Source: an uncultured Saprospiraceae bacterium
Lineage (GTDB): Bacteria > Bacteroidota > Bacteroidia > Chitinophagales > Saprospiraceae
Direction of reading: 5' to 3'
NCBI GenBank assembly: GCA_937926205.1
Contig: CALEYL010000053.1
Span: forward strand, 124,001-188,000
DNA: 64,000 nt
The position numbers and the translations under genes are program-made. Positions 16,917 to 25,742 of the stretch are shown piece by piece. Each line of letters opens with the position of its first letter. Position 1 is the first letter of the stretch. The notes beneath the pieces are model-generated. The model ran no database searches. It was not told where the DNA came from and saw only the letters and a list, made by a program, of their open reading frames with translations.

Positions 16917-17474
16917 ATGAAACAGCTCATTCCAATGCTCGCCCTGGCCCTCGCCATGATTTTTACCGGGTGTGGCGCCAATTCAGGGGATACGCAGTCG
17001 GCAGCTACAGCCGATTCAGCTCCATTACCTGCAGGACAATCCGGCGTGAAAGACGACGTCTCCAATCCAAACATCGTACAGGTTGCTTCAGGCAGCAAAG
17101 ACCACACCACGCTTGTCACTGCTGTAAAAGCAGCGGATTTGGTAGATGCGCTAAGCAATGCAGGCCCTTTTACAGTTTTTGCCCCGACCAATGCGGCGTT
17201 TGAAAAACTTCCTGCCGGCACAGTAGAAGGTTTGTTGAAACCCGACAAAAAAGATGCGCTTAAAAACATTTTGGAATACCACACTTACGTGGGCTCGCTC
17301 AAAATTGAATACATGCAGGATGGACAGTCTTATGAAGAGGTCAACGGCGGCAAAATTACCATCAGCAAAAAAGACGGCAAAACGATGGTCAACGGCAAAG
17401 CCACGATACTCGCTTCCATCCCGACCTCCAACGGCATCATCCATGTTATCGACGAAGTGCTGTTGCCGGAATAA
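16917..17474 (+). CDS. Fasciclin (FAS1) domain lipoprotein
   Basis: 185 residues with a lipobox (AMIFTGC). A single FAS1 domain has both conserved blocks: H1-like GPFTVFAPTNAAFEKLP and the terminal NGIIHVIDEVLLP. FAS1 proteins mediate adhesion or bind small ligands. They are frequent near redox and denitrification genes in Bacteroidota, but the role here is unknown. It converges on the Hsp70-like gene with 7 nt between. Confidence 0.9.
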   Translation: MKQLIPMLALALAMIFTGCGANSGDTQSAATADSAPLPAGQSGVKDDVSNPNIVQVASGSKDHTTLVTAVKAADLVDALSNAGPFTVFAPTNAAFEKLPAGTVEGLLKPDKKDALKNILEYHTYVGSLKIEYMQDGQSYEEVNGGKITISKKDGKTMVNGKATILASIPTSNGIIHVIDEVLLPE

Positions 17475-17481
17475 ATGCCCC

Positions 17482-18753
17482 TTACAACCGGGCCAGAACG
17501 GGGTAACTGTACGCAATTCCCGTTGCCACACTGTTGAAATGATCTCCGGATTTAACGCGCCCTTCCCCGAAAAGACGATAAAACAGGTGCTGCATCGGCC
17601 TGACCAAAGAGGTTCCACCGGTCAGAAATACGGTATCGATGTCATCAGGGGCAATGTCGCAGCGCTTTAGAAACGCCAGCAGGTAGTGATCGATCTTTTC
17701 CATATTTTTCCGAATGATCACCGATTCGAAGTCTTCAATGGTGATGCTTTCCCGGATGTGGATGCCCGATTCTTCAAAATCAAAAGTGGAAACGTCTTCT
17801 GCTGTCAGGCCAAATTTTGCCTGTTCCACCTGTTTAAACAGGAGGTAGCCGAGGTTTTGATCCACTAATGTTTGCAGGTTTTTGATCCGGTAGTCGTTTC
17901 CGGAAAAAACATACGACTTCCGGATCGATTCCCGCCATTTGACGGTGTCCAGAAAGTTCATTTTTTCCCAGGAGCAAATGTTGGTGAAATACGACATCGG
18001 CACATCCAGCCACTTGCCGGGTTCAAATTGCTCCTTCACACCCCGCCCGAAATGGGGCGTTCCCCGGTGCCACATAATGTCGGAATCGAAACTGTCGCCT
18101 CCGATGTAGATGCCGCCTTTGGCGACCATATCTCTACTCCGGTCGGGGTTGTGAATGGCCTTCGGATCGAGGTGCATGATGGAAAAATCGGAGGTACCGC
18201 CGCCAAAATCGCCGACGAGAACCAATTCTTTCTGCTGAATCTTCCGCTCGTAGGTGAATGCTGCACCAATCGGTTCCAACTGGAAATAAAAGGTTTCAAA
18301 ACCAGCCAGGCGCGCTGCTTTAGACAGACGATCCTGCGCCAGTTTGTCTTTTTCCGGGTTTTCGTCAAATACCACCGGCCGGCCGATCACCGCAACCCGG
18401 ATGTCTTCGCCCAGAAACGCATCGGCCTGCTTCTTCAGAAACTGCAACACCATCGCGACAAGGTCTTCCGCTTTGAATTTTTTGCCTGAAATTTTGGTAT
18501 CGTGAAAGCTCTTGTTGGGCAATACCCGCTTGATGGATTTCATGAATCGCCCCTGCATGCGGCTTTCCACATAGCGCTCAACAGCCTCCTGCCCTACCGA
18601 ATAGGTGATGGCGCTTTTGATGTTTTGCGCATCGGGAAAAAACAGCAATGAGGGTGTTGTGAACATCCTGACGATTTCGTTGGTCTCCGTATCGAGGATG
18701 GCCAGCGCCGAATTGGTGGTGCCGAAATCGATTCCATAGATGTATTTGTTCAT
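17482..18753 (-). CDS. Hsp70-family protein of the YegD type
   Basis: 423 residues, essentially only an actin/Hsp70 ATPase domain: YGIDFGTTNSALA (phosphate 1), VGDFGGGTSDFSI (phosphate 2) and VFLTGGTSLV (adenosine). The substrate-binding domain of DnaK is lacking, as in YegD. A chaperone role is inferred. It follows moaC by 13 nt on the same strand. Confidence 0.88.
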   Translation of the reverse strand: MNKYIYGIDFGTTNSALAILDTETNEIVRMFTTPSLLFFPDAQNIKSAITYSVGQEAVERYVESRMQGRFMKSIKRVLPNKSFHDTKISGKKFKAEDLVAMVLQFLKKQADAFLGEDIRVAVIGRPVVFDENPEKDKLAQDRLSKAARLAGFETFYFQLEPIGAAFTYERKIQQKELVLVGDFGGGTSDFSIMHLDPKAIHNPDRSRDMVAKGGIYIGGDSFDSDIMWHRGTPHFGRGVKEQFEPGKWLDVPMSYFTNICSWEKMNFLDTVKWRESIRKSYVFSGNDYRIKNLQTLVDQNLGYLLFKQVEQAKFGLTAEDVSTFDFEESGIHIRESITIEDFESVIIRKNMEKIDHYLLAFLKRCDIAPDDIDTVFLTGGTSLVRPMQHLFYRLFGEGRVKSGDHFNSVATGIAYSYPVLARL

Positions 18754-18766
18754 GGGTATATGTTCT

Positions 18767-19252
18767 TTATTCCTCCCGCTTAAAATCCCTTTTCCCCCCG
18801 GTTTTTTCCATCAGTTTCACCTCACGGATGACGATGTCGTGGGAAAAAGCTTTGCACATGTCGTAGATGGTGAGGGCAGCCAGCGTGGCCCCGGTGAGGG
18901 CTTCCATTTCTATACCGGTTTTGGCGTTGATGGATGCGGTGCATTCTACCACCACCTCCTGCCGCTCATTCACATGGATTTTCACCGAGCAGTGGTCCAT
19001 CCCCAGGGGGTGGCAAAGCGGAATGAGTTCTCCCGTCTTTTTAGCCGCCATCACCCCGGCAATGATGGCCGTTTGGAAAACAGGCCCTTTGGGGGTGTGG
19101 ATGTCGTCGCGTTCCAACAGGTCCATGACTGCCTGAGGCAGGTGAATGATGGCGCGGGCGCGGGCACTGCGCGTTGTGACGGCTTTTTCGGAGACGTTCA
19201 CCATCGCAGGGTCGCCCGAGGCGTCAAGATGGGTGAAAGTTGGGTTGGACAT
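18767..19252 (-). CDS. moaC: Cyclic pyranopterin monophosphate synthase
   Basis: 161 residues from the ATG at 19252 (MSNPTFTHLDASG); a longer frame from 19273 is less likely. Contains the conserved MVNVSEK, LIPLCHPLGMDHC and the active-site KTGIEMEALTGATLAALTIYDMCK. It makes cPMP, the second step of molybdenum cofactor synthesis. No other moa genes are in the window. Confidence 0.95.
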   Translation of the reverse strand: MSNPTFTHLDASGDPAMVNVSEKAVTTRSARARAIIHLPQAVMDLLERDDIHTPKGPVFQTAIIAGVMAAKKTGELIPLCHPLGMDHCSVKIHVNERQEVVVECTASINAKTGIEMEALTGATLAALTIYDMCKAFSHDIVIREVKLMEKTGGKRDFKREE

Positions 19253-19311
19253 GGGTGCGTGGTTTTTAATCAAAAATCAAATCTTATTCCATTCGGAGCT
19301 TTAGTCCTTTA

Positions 19312-19344
19312 AGAGGTAACACTTTTTGGGAAGGTGTCACCTCT
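19312..19344 (-). terminator. Hairpin just after pcm
   Basis: AGAGGT-a-ACAC and GTGT-c-ACCTCT form a 10-bp stem with one mismatch, starting 4 nt past the pcm stop codon. The T-run after it on the minus strand is weak, so termination is probable but not certain. Confidence 0.45.
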
Positions 19345-19347
19345 GCG

Positions 19348-20028
19348 TCACTTCTTTTCCAGCCCTTTTAAAAAAGGGACAAACCGGAAATCGCCCATCA
19401 CTTTTTCATCGTAGCGGGTCTCGTCTATGCGCTCAATGCGGTACATTTTCTGAGATTTTTTACCGACCGGAATGACCATGACCCCGCCGATCGCCAGTTG
19501 CTGGAGCAGGGCTTCGGGTACTTCGGGCGCGCCGGCAGTGACCATGATTTTGTTGAAGGGGCTAAACTCCGGCAATCCTTTAAATCCGTCGCGGTGAAAA
19601 CAGCGGATATTGCTCATATTCAGGCTGTGCAGCATTTCTTTCGCTTTGAGGTAAAGCGATTCCTGGCGTTCAACGGTGTACACGCGTCCGCCGAGCAAAG
19701 ACAGCACAGCTGCCTGATAGCCGGATCCCGTGCCAATTTCCAGTACTTTTTCGCGGGGTTGGACATTCAGCAGACTGCTCATATAAGCCACCGTGTAGGG
19801 TTGCGATATCGTCTGCTCGTTACCTATGGGAAAAGGTTTGTCTTCATAAGCCCATTCTTCAAATGCCTTGTCGAGGAAAAAGTGACGGGGCAAAGCGCCC
19901 ATCGCTTCCAGCACGCGCTCATCGCTGATGCCTTTTTTTTGCAGTTCGCCGATCAGGCGGCGGCGCAAACCTTTATGACGGTACGTGTCTTTCACGGATC
20001 TTGTTTTCGGATTTTTTGCCACTTCCAA
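19348..20028 (-). CDS. pcm: Protein-L-isoaspartate O-methyltransferase
   Basis: 226 residues. SAM-dependent repair of isoaspartyl residues. The family motifs are clear: GNEQTISQPYTVAYM, VLEIGTGSGYQAAVLSLLGG (SAM motif I), VYTVERQ, HRDGFKGLPEFSPFNKIMVTAG and GGVMVIPVG. Normal length with a short basic N-terminal extension. Divergent from the phosphohexomutase gene. Confidence 0.95.
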   Translation of the reverse strand: MEVAKNPKTRSVKDTYRHKGLRRRLIGELQKKGISDERVLEAMGALPRHFFLDKAFEEWAYEDKPFPIGNEQTISQPYTVAYMSSLLNVQPREKVLEIGTGSGYQAAVLSLLGGRVYTVERQESLYLKAKEMLHSLNMSNIRCFHRDGFKGLPEFSPFNKIMVTAGAPEVPEALLQQLAIGGVMVIPVGKKSQKMYRIERIDETRYDEKVMGDFRFVPFLKGLEKK

Positions 20029-20069
20029 TCAAATGTGAGTGATGTGGCAAACAGTCCCCGCCAAATTAC

Positions 20070-20077
20070 TATTTTTG
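20070..20077 (+). promoter_or_regulatory. -7 element (TATTTTTG) before the phosphohexomutase
   Basis: An exact TAnnTTTG, 52 bp before the ATG at 20130, in the divergent pcm/mutase gap. Confidence 0.4.
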
Positions 20078-20129
20078 CCTGCAATCTTGCCTATCTGCTG
20101 ACGGGCATCACCAACAACTTTTTTTCAAC

Positions 20130-21527
20130 ATGGACAAAATCGTATTTGGTACAGACGGCTGGCGCGCCATTATTGCGCAGGATTACACGGTAGAAAACGT
20201 AAAACGCGTGGCGGAAGGTACTGCCAGGTGGTTGAAAAAAACGGGCGGACACAGTGTAGTCATTGGTTATGATTGTCGTTTTGCCGGGCAGTTATTTTCC
20301 GAAACAACTGCAGGCGTACTGGGCGCCTATGGCATCAAAGTCTGGCTGGATACGAAATTCATCAGCACGCCAATGGTGTCGCTGGGCGTTGCCAAAATCG
20401 GCGCCAGCCTCGGCGTAGTCATTACGGCGAGCCACAACCCGCCTTCCTACAATGGCTACAAGCTCAAATCGCACCTCGGCGGTCCGATGTCGCAAAACCA
20501 AATCACTGAAGTAGAAAACGAAACACCCGATGTCTGCACCGTTGAGCCAATGTCGCTCAAAGCGATGGAGCAGGCCGGGCTGCTGGAGTACCGCGATTTT
20601 GAAAAAATATACCTCGACCACGTTGCGGCCAATTTTGACCTTGCGCTCATGAGCCGCAAAAGCAATCGAATGGCTTACGATGCGATGTACGGCGCCGGAC
20701 AGGATGCCATGCGCAAACTTTTCCCCGACGCCACCTTGCTGCATTGCGACTACAATCCTTCTTTCAAAGGGCAGGCGCCGGAACCCATTCACCGCAACCT
20801 CTCGGAGTTGTCGGCACTGATCCGCAACAACCCGAACCTTGACCTCGGCATCGCCACCGACGGCGACGCTGACCGCATCGGCATGTACGACGGCGAAGGC
20901 AATTTTGTGGATTCACACCACATTCTGTTGCTCTTGCTGCTGTATACCCATCGGTACAAAAAACAAAGCGGCAAAGTGGTCGTCACTTTTTCCGTGACCG
21001 ACAAGATGCGGAAAATGGCGCAAATCTTTGGCCTGGATGTGGAAGTGACCAAAATTGGCTTTAAATACATTGCCGACATCATGGCACAGGAAGATGTGCT
21101 GGTGGGCGGCGAAGAATCCGGCGGACTGGCTGTCAAAGGCCATATTCCGGAACGCGACGGCATCTGGATTGGCTTGATGATCCTGGAATTTATGGCCAAA
21201 ACCGGTAAATCGCTCAGGGAACTCATCCAGGAAGTCTACGAAGTGGTCGGGCCTTTCGCTTTCGACCGCGACGACCTGCACATCCTCGAATCGCAAAAAC
21301 AAGCTGTCATAAAAGCCTGCAAAGAAGCACCTTACACGCAAATCGGCTCTTACAAAGTAGAATCTCTGGAGACAATCGACGGCTTCAAATACAACCTCGG
21401 CGACGACAAGTGGGTGATGATCCGCCCTTCAGGTACCGAACCAGTCCTTCGGGTGTATGCCCAGGCGCCGGATATGGCGGAAGTGCGGGTGATGCTGGAT
21501 GCGGCCAGGGCGACGATGGGGGTGTGA
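20130..21527 (+). CDS. Phosphoglucomutase/phosphomannomutase family protein
   Basis: 465 residues with all four alpha-D-phosphohexomutase signatures: catalytic phosphoserine TASHNPPSYNGYK, metal-binding ATDGDADRIGMYD, sugar-binding GGEESGG and phosphate-binding RPSGTEPVLRVYAQ. It interconverts hexose 1- and 6-phosphates. Which sugar it uses cannot be told. Confidence 0.93.
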   Translation: MDKIVFGTDGWRAIIAQDYTVENVKRVAEGTARWLKKTGGHSVVIGYDCRFAGQLFSETTAGVLGAYGIKVWLDTKFISTPMVSLGVAKIGASLGVVITASHNPPSYNGYKLKSHLGGPMSQNQITEVENETPDVCTVEPMSLKAMEQAGLLEYRDFEKIYLDHVAANFDLALMSRKSNRMAYDAMYGAGQDAMRKLFPDATLLHCDYNPSFKGQAPEPIHRNLSELSALIRNNPNLDLGIATDGDADRIGMYDGEGNFVDSHHILLLLLLYTHRYKKQSGKVVVTFSVTDKMRKMAQIFGLDVEVTKIGFKYIADIMAQEDVLVGGEESGGLAVKGHIPERDGIWIGLMILEFMAKTGKSLRELIQEVYEVVGPFAFDRDDLHILESQKQAVIKACKEAPYTQIGSYKVESLETIDGFKYNLGDDKWVMIRPSGTEPVLRVYAQAPDMAEVRVMLDAARATMGV

Positions 21528-21565
21528 AAAGCAGTAACTGCGAAGATTTGGAGGATGATGTCATT

Positions 21566-21613
21566 AAAGGCAAAATGCAAGTGGCAAACAGGCAAACTAT
21601 AATCCGACAAGCA
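21566..21613 (+). repeat. Copy of a short dispersed intergenic repeat
   Basis: AAAGGCAAAA...GCAAACAGGCAAA...ATCC...AAGC resembles 11796-11845 with one or two indels. Both copies are intergenic. Confidence 0.4.
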
Positions 21614-21679
21614 TGTTTTGTACTTATTGAGAAAGCTCCTTCAAGCGCTTTGTTAATCTGATAAATAACGCTCGACTAT

Positions 21680-23959
21680 ATGCAGTATCCCCGACTCATC
21701 ATCATCCTCTTTGCCATCTCACTCAGCGTTCTCGGCGCCTGCCAGAATGACCCCCTTGCCGGCGAAGGCCCCCTGCCCTCCCGGCGTGATCTGATGCGCG
21801 CCATGCGTCAATCGGGTGCCATGCTGATGGTATATGGGGAAGCGCAGCACAGTCTTTACCGCGAACTGGCCGATTCCATTCGGGCACAACCGGCCTGGCG
21901 GGGCATGAAGATGGAAGCCAAAAGTGATGCGGAAGTCACGGAAGAAGAATTGACCCAAAAACCGCTGCTGCTGCTGGGCACGACAAGTTCGAATAAAATC
22001 ATCCGGCGGCTTGCTGAAAAACTTCCCGTCAGGCTGGAGAGCCGGCGCTTTCACTTCGACGGCGCCTGGTTTGAAGCCGCACAGGATGTATTTAAACTCT
22101 TTTTTTACCCTAACCCCCTGAACGTCAGGCTGCCGATTTTTCTTTTTACCGGCAATGACGACGCGGAAATAGTGTCTTTGCTGAAGCAAAAATATGCAGA
22201 CAACTGGCCCGAAATGTTGCGATCAGGCTGGGGATATGAAGTCTACGGGAACAGCGAACTGCGCATTGCCGGCAACCTGGCAGATTCCACCTGGCAATTC
22301 GACAAGGCCATCCATTTCAATTTTTCCAACAATAAAACCACCCTGGCCCAAAGCGGGCGCTTTAAATTCACCGGTCAGTCAGATTTATTTTCCCAACAAC
22401 AACTCAACAACCTGGCGGCTCATTGCGAAGCTGCCTTTAGCAGCATCTGTAGTTTTCTGGAAAAAACCTGCCCGCCACTGGAAGTTTCCTACCGCCTTTT
22501 CGGATCGGTGGAGTCGAAGGGCCTTCAGCAAAACTCCATGCGCATCGCCGATGTCAATTTTAAGCGCGAGGAAGTTTCAGTCGTGATAAACGAAATTTTC
22601 CGGGGCGACCAGTTGCAGATGGAAAACGAACTGCTGCTGCGCAAGCTGTTGGGGGCGCCAAAAACGGAAGCGCTGGAAAAGGGGCTGGCCATCCGGTTTA
22701 CATCCAACTGGTATGAAAAAGGCTGGGATTACTGGGCGCAGCGGCTGTATTGCTCCGGCAACCTGCCCCCCATTTCTGATTTAATGAACAACGGTCTCTT
22801 TAGTCAGGAATCGGATCTGGTCATGGGCTGTACCTCAGCTGCATTTGCCGATTTTCTGATTAACTACTGGGGCAAAGAAGATTTTCTTTTGCGCTACGCA
22901 AACTGGCCTGCCGGTACCGCTGAGCTGCCTGCACTGGAAACTGCCTGGCAAAAACACCTGGCCACGCGCTACGCCGATTGCGGAAGTGCAGACAATACGA
23001 GCACAAAATTGCCTTACCTGAAAGGCTACAATTTTGCCCACGAAGGCTACCGCATTTACAATGGATACGGCTCTAAACTGGCGCAGCAATCCATCCAAAA
23101 ACTTCACGACATCGGCGGCAATGCCATTGCCATCGTCCCGTATTCCTATATGGAAAGCAATAGTAAACCAAGTTTTTTGCCGTTTGCAGGCAGTGGCGGC
23201 GACGAAAATGATGAATCGGTGGTGTTTTCACATTCAGAAGCGCAAAAATTGGGCATGAAAACCTTACTGAAGCCGCAACTCTGGATGGGACGCAGCTGGT
23301 CGGGGTATCTTGAAATGACCAATGAGGCTGACTGGCAGGCGTTTTTTGGGTATTATTACCGTTGGATTCGCCACTACGCCCTGCTGGCAGAGATTTACCA
23401 TTTCGATGCTTTGAGTGTTGGGGTGGAAATGGTCAAAACTACCCGCCAGCGCCCGAACGACTGGCGGGCAATGATCGCCAAAATCCGAAAACTCTACAGT
23501 GGGCAACTGACCTATTGCGCCAATTGGGGAGAAGATTTTGAACAACTGGCATTTGGCGATCAGCTCGATTTTATTGGCTTAAACTGCTATTACCCGCTCA
23601 GCGAAGGCGATTCTCCCAACCGGCAGGAAATGGAACAGCGCTTTGATAAAATCATGGCGAAGGCCGAGACAGTGAGCCGCAAATTCAACAAACCCATCGT
23701 CTTCACAGAAATTGGTTTTCGCAGTGTTCAGGCCCCCTGGAAAAATCCGCATGAGGAAGAAAATGGCCGTCCTCAGAACATGGAGCACCAGAAATTGTGC
23801 TACGAAGTCGTCGGCAAGGGGCTGAAAGGCAAAAGCTGGTGCAGCGGCGTTTTGTGGTGGAAATGGCCCAGCTATCTCGATTTTCAGGGCGATAGTTTTA
23901 CGCCAAATGGCAAACCGGCAGAAGCGGCAGTATCAACGTGGTTCCGGGCCATGAAGTAA
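21680..23959 (+). CDS. Lipoprotein with C-terminal GH113-like (beta-mannanase type) TIM barrel
   Basis: 759 residues with lipobox SVLGAC at the N-terminus. The first ~430 residues are a helical/alpha-beta region I do not recognise (a DUF4837-like layout is possible). From about residue 450 (KGYNFAHEGYRIYNGYGS) a TIM barrel resembling GH113 begins. Candidate catalytic residues are acid/base E583 in SVGVEMV and nucleophile E677 in VFTEIGF, at the ends of strands 4 and 7. WWKWPS near the end is a typical last-strand motif. It probably acts on a beta-linked glycan at the cell surface; the exact substrate is inferred only by family. Confidence 0.75.
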   Translation: MQYPRLIIILFAISLSVLGACQNDPLAGEGPLPSRRDLMRAMRQSGAMLMVYGEAQHSLYRELADSIRAQPAWRGMKMEAKSDAEVTEEELTQKPLLLLGTTSSNKIIRRLAEKLPVRLESRRFHFDGAWFEAAQDVFKLFFYPNPLNVRLPIFLFTGNDDAEIVSLLKQKYADNWPEMLRSGWGYEVYGNSELRIAGNLADSTWQFDKAIHFNFSNNKTTLAQSGRFKFTGQSDLFSQQQLNNLAAHCEAAFSSICSFLEKTCPPLEVSYRLFGSVESKGLQQNSMRIADVNFKREEVSVVINEIFRGDQLQMENELLLRKLLGAPKTEALEKGLAIRFTSNWYEKGWDYWAQRLYCSGNLPPISDLMNNGLFSQESDLVMGCTSAAFADFLINYWGKEDFLLRYANWPAGTAELPALETAWQKHLATRYADCGSADNTSTKLPYLKGYNFAHEGYRIYNGYGSKLAQQSIQKLHDIGGNAIAIVPYSYMESNSKPSFLPFAGSGGDENDESVVFSHSEAQKLGMKTLLKPQLWMGRSWSGYLEMTNEADWQAFFGYYYRWIRHYALLAEIYHFDALSVGVEMVKTTRQRPNDWRAMIAKIRKLYSGQLTYCANWGEDFEQLAFGDQLDFIGLNCYYPLSEGDSPNRQEMEQRFDKIMAKAETVSRKFNKPIVFTEIGFRSVQAPWKNPHEEENGRPQNMEHQKLCYEVVGKGLKGKSWCSGVLWWKWPSYLDFQGDSFTPNGKPAEAAVSTWFRAMK

Positions 23960-24013
23960 CCCCGGTTGGTCAGCTGCCAAATGCCCACACGCCATAAAAC
24001 GAAAAAAAATCCC

Positions 24014-24021
24014 TAACTTTG
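24014..24021 (+). promoter_or_regulatory. -7 element (TAACTTTG) before the GNAT-nitrilase gene
   Basis: An exact TAnnTTTG, about 120 bp before the ATG at 24142, which implies a leader of about 115 nt. I see no strong structure in that leader. Confidence 0.5.
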
Positions 24022-24141
24022 TACGCAATACTTGCCGCATTAGCCGGTAAAGTGTGTAGCAACCTTCATCAACCTTCAGCGTTAACAAAAGGCAGGTTTT
24101 GAATTCCCTGCAGTGCCCGTGCACTGAAGATAAATTTTACT

Positions 24142-25671
24142 ATGGAAATGATACAGAAAACAGGAAATATCGAACTGGAATTCCTGACACTCAACGATTA
24201 TCAGGAGTTAAAAGAGGCCATGATTCAGGCTTATACCAATATGCCGGATGCTTACTGGAAAGAAAGCCAGATTAAATCTCTCATTGACCGTTTCCCCGAG
24301 GGGCAGGTCGTGATAAAAGTAAACCACCAAATAGCAGGTTGCGCTTTATCCATCATTATAGACTATCATAAATTTGACGAACACCATACCTACAAGGAAA
24401 TTACGGGAAATTATACTTTCAATACCCATTCGAAACGGGGAGACGTCCTCTACGGCATCGATGTGTTCATCAAACCTGAGTATCGCGGTTTGAGGCTCGG
24501 CAGAAGGCTTTATGACTACCGAAAAGAATTGTGCGAACGACTCAATTTAAAAGGCATCGCCTTTGGAGGAAGAATCCCCAATTACCACAAATATGCCGAT
24601 CAGATCACGCCCAAAGAATACATCGAAAAAGTCAGGAGAAAAGAAATCCACGACCCTGTCCTGAATTTCCAGATATCCAATGATTTTCACCCTTCAAAAA
24701 TCCTGAAAGGTTATCTGGAAGGCGACCAGGCTTCTAATGAATACGCCGTTTTGCTGGAGTGGGACAATATTTATTACGAAAAGCCATCTAAAAAAACTGC
24801 CGCTCCCAAAACCGTCGTTCGCCTGGGCCTGATCCAATGGCAAATGAGAACGTACAAAGACCTGGACGAACTCATGCAGCAGGCCGAGTATTTTATTGAT
24901 GCCGTTTCGGGTTATCGTTCCGACTTTGCCCTGTTTCCCGAGTTCTTTAACGCGCCGCTGATGGCCGAAAACAACCACATGTCGGAGCCAGATGCCATCC
25001 GGGAATTGTCGAAACATACTTCAGGCATTGTACAAAAATTTTCGGAGTTAGCCATATCCTACAACATCAACATCATTACCGGCAGCATGCCCGAAATCAA
25101 GGACGAGTTGCTCTACAATGTGGGTTATCTGTGTAAACGAGACGGAACGATCGAACGCTATGAAAAACTGCATGTCACCCCTGATGAAGCAAGGATTTGG
25201 GGCATGCAGGGCGGCCATGAATTAAAAGCATTCGATACCGATTGCGGGAAAATCGGCATTCTGGTCTGTTACGATTCGGAGTTTCCGGAACTGAGCAGAC
25301 TGCTGGCCGACGAAGGCATGGTCATCCTGTTTGTGCCTTTTCTTACCGACACCCAAAACGGGTATTCGCGGGTGCGGCATTGCGCACAGGCGCGGGCTAT
25401 TGAAAACGAATGCTACGTGGCCATCGCCGGCAGTGTGGGCAACCTTCCGAATGTGCACAACATGGACATTCAGTTTGCCCAATCGATGGTCTTTACCCCC
25501 TGCGATTTTGCTTTCCCCACCAACGGGATCAAAGCAGAAGCCACGCCCAATACAGAAATGATCCTTATTGCCGATGTGGACATCGATTTGCTGCGGGAGT
25601 TGAACCAATTCGGAAGCGTCCGCAATCTGAAAGACAGAAGGAAGGACTTGTTTGAGTTGAAAAAACGCTGA
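24142..25671 (+). CDS. GNAT acetyltransferase-carbon-nitrogen hydrolase fusion
   Basis: 509 residues. Residues ~10-215 are a GNAT domain (acetyl-CoA loop VFIKPEYRGLRLGRRLYDYR). Residues ~230-500 form a nitrilase-superfamily domain with the full triad: E267 in LFPEFF, K342 in YEKLHVTP and C376 in LVCYDSEFPE. The combination is a known family architecture in Bacteroidota and proteobacteria. It presumably hydrolyses an amide and acetylates an amine, but the substrate is not known. Confidence 0.92.
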   Translation: MEMIQKTGNIELEFLTLNDYQELKEAMIQAYTNMPDAYWKESQIKSLIDRFPEGQVVIKVNHQIAGCALSIIIDYHKFDEHHTYKEITGNYTFNTHSKRGDVLYGIDVFIKPEYRGLRLGRRLYDYRKELCERLNLKGIAFGGRIPNYHKYADQITPKEYIEKVRRKEIHDPVLNFQISNDFHPSKILKGYLEGDQASNEYAVLLEWDNIYYEKPSKKTAAPKTVVRLGLIQWQMRTYKDLDELMQQAEYFIDAVSGYRSDFALFPEFFNAPLMAENNHMSEPDAIRELSKHTSGIVQKFSELAISYNINIITGSMPEIKDELLYNVGYLCKRDGTIERYEKLHVTPDEARIWGMQGGHELKAFDTDCGKIGILVCYDSEFPELSRLLADEGMVILFVPFLTDTQNGYSRVRHCAQARAIENECYVAIAGSVGNLPNVHNMDIQFAQSMVFTPCDFAFPTNGIKAEATPNTEMILIADVDIDLLRELNQFGSVRNLKDRRKDLFELKKR

Positions 25672-25707
25672 TTATATCAAGTACCTTCGGGGACTTGTAA
25701 AGACCGG

Positions 25708-25739
25708 TTGCCAGTTATTTCCGGGCAAAAAAACTTTTG
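25708..25739 (+). promoter_or_regulatory. Candidate promoter TTG-N21-AACTTTTG
   Basis: TTG at 25708-25710 and AACTTTTG (one mismatch from TAnnTTTG) at 25732-25739, with correct spacing. It lies directly in front of the ATG at 25743, so the message would be nearly leaderless. Confidence 0.45.
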
Positions 25740-25742
25740 TAA

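Noticed and set aside
24022..24141. Riboswitch in the leader of the GNAT-nitrilase gene
   Set aside because: No conserved aptamer pattern or terminator/sequestration helix could be seen.
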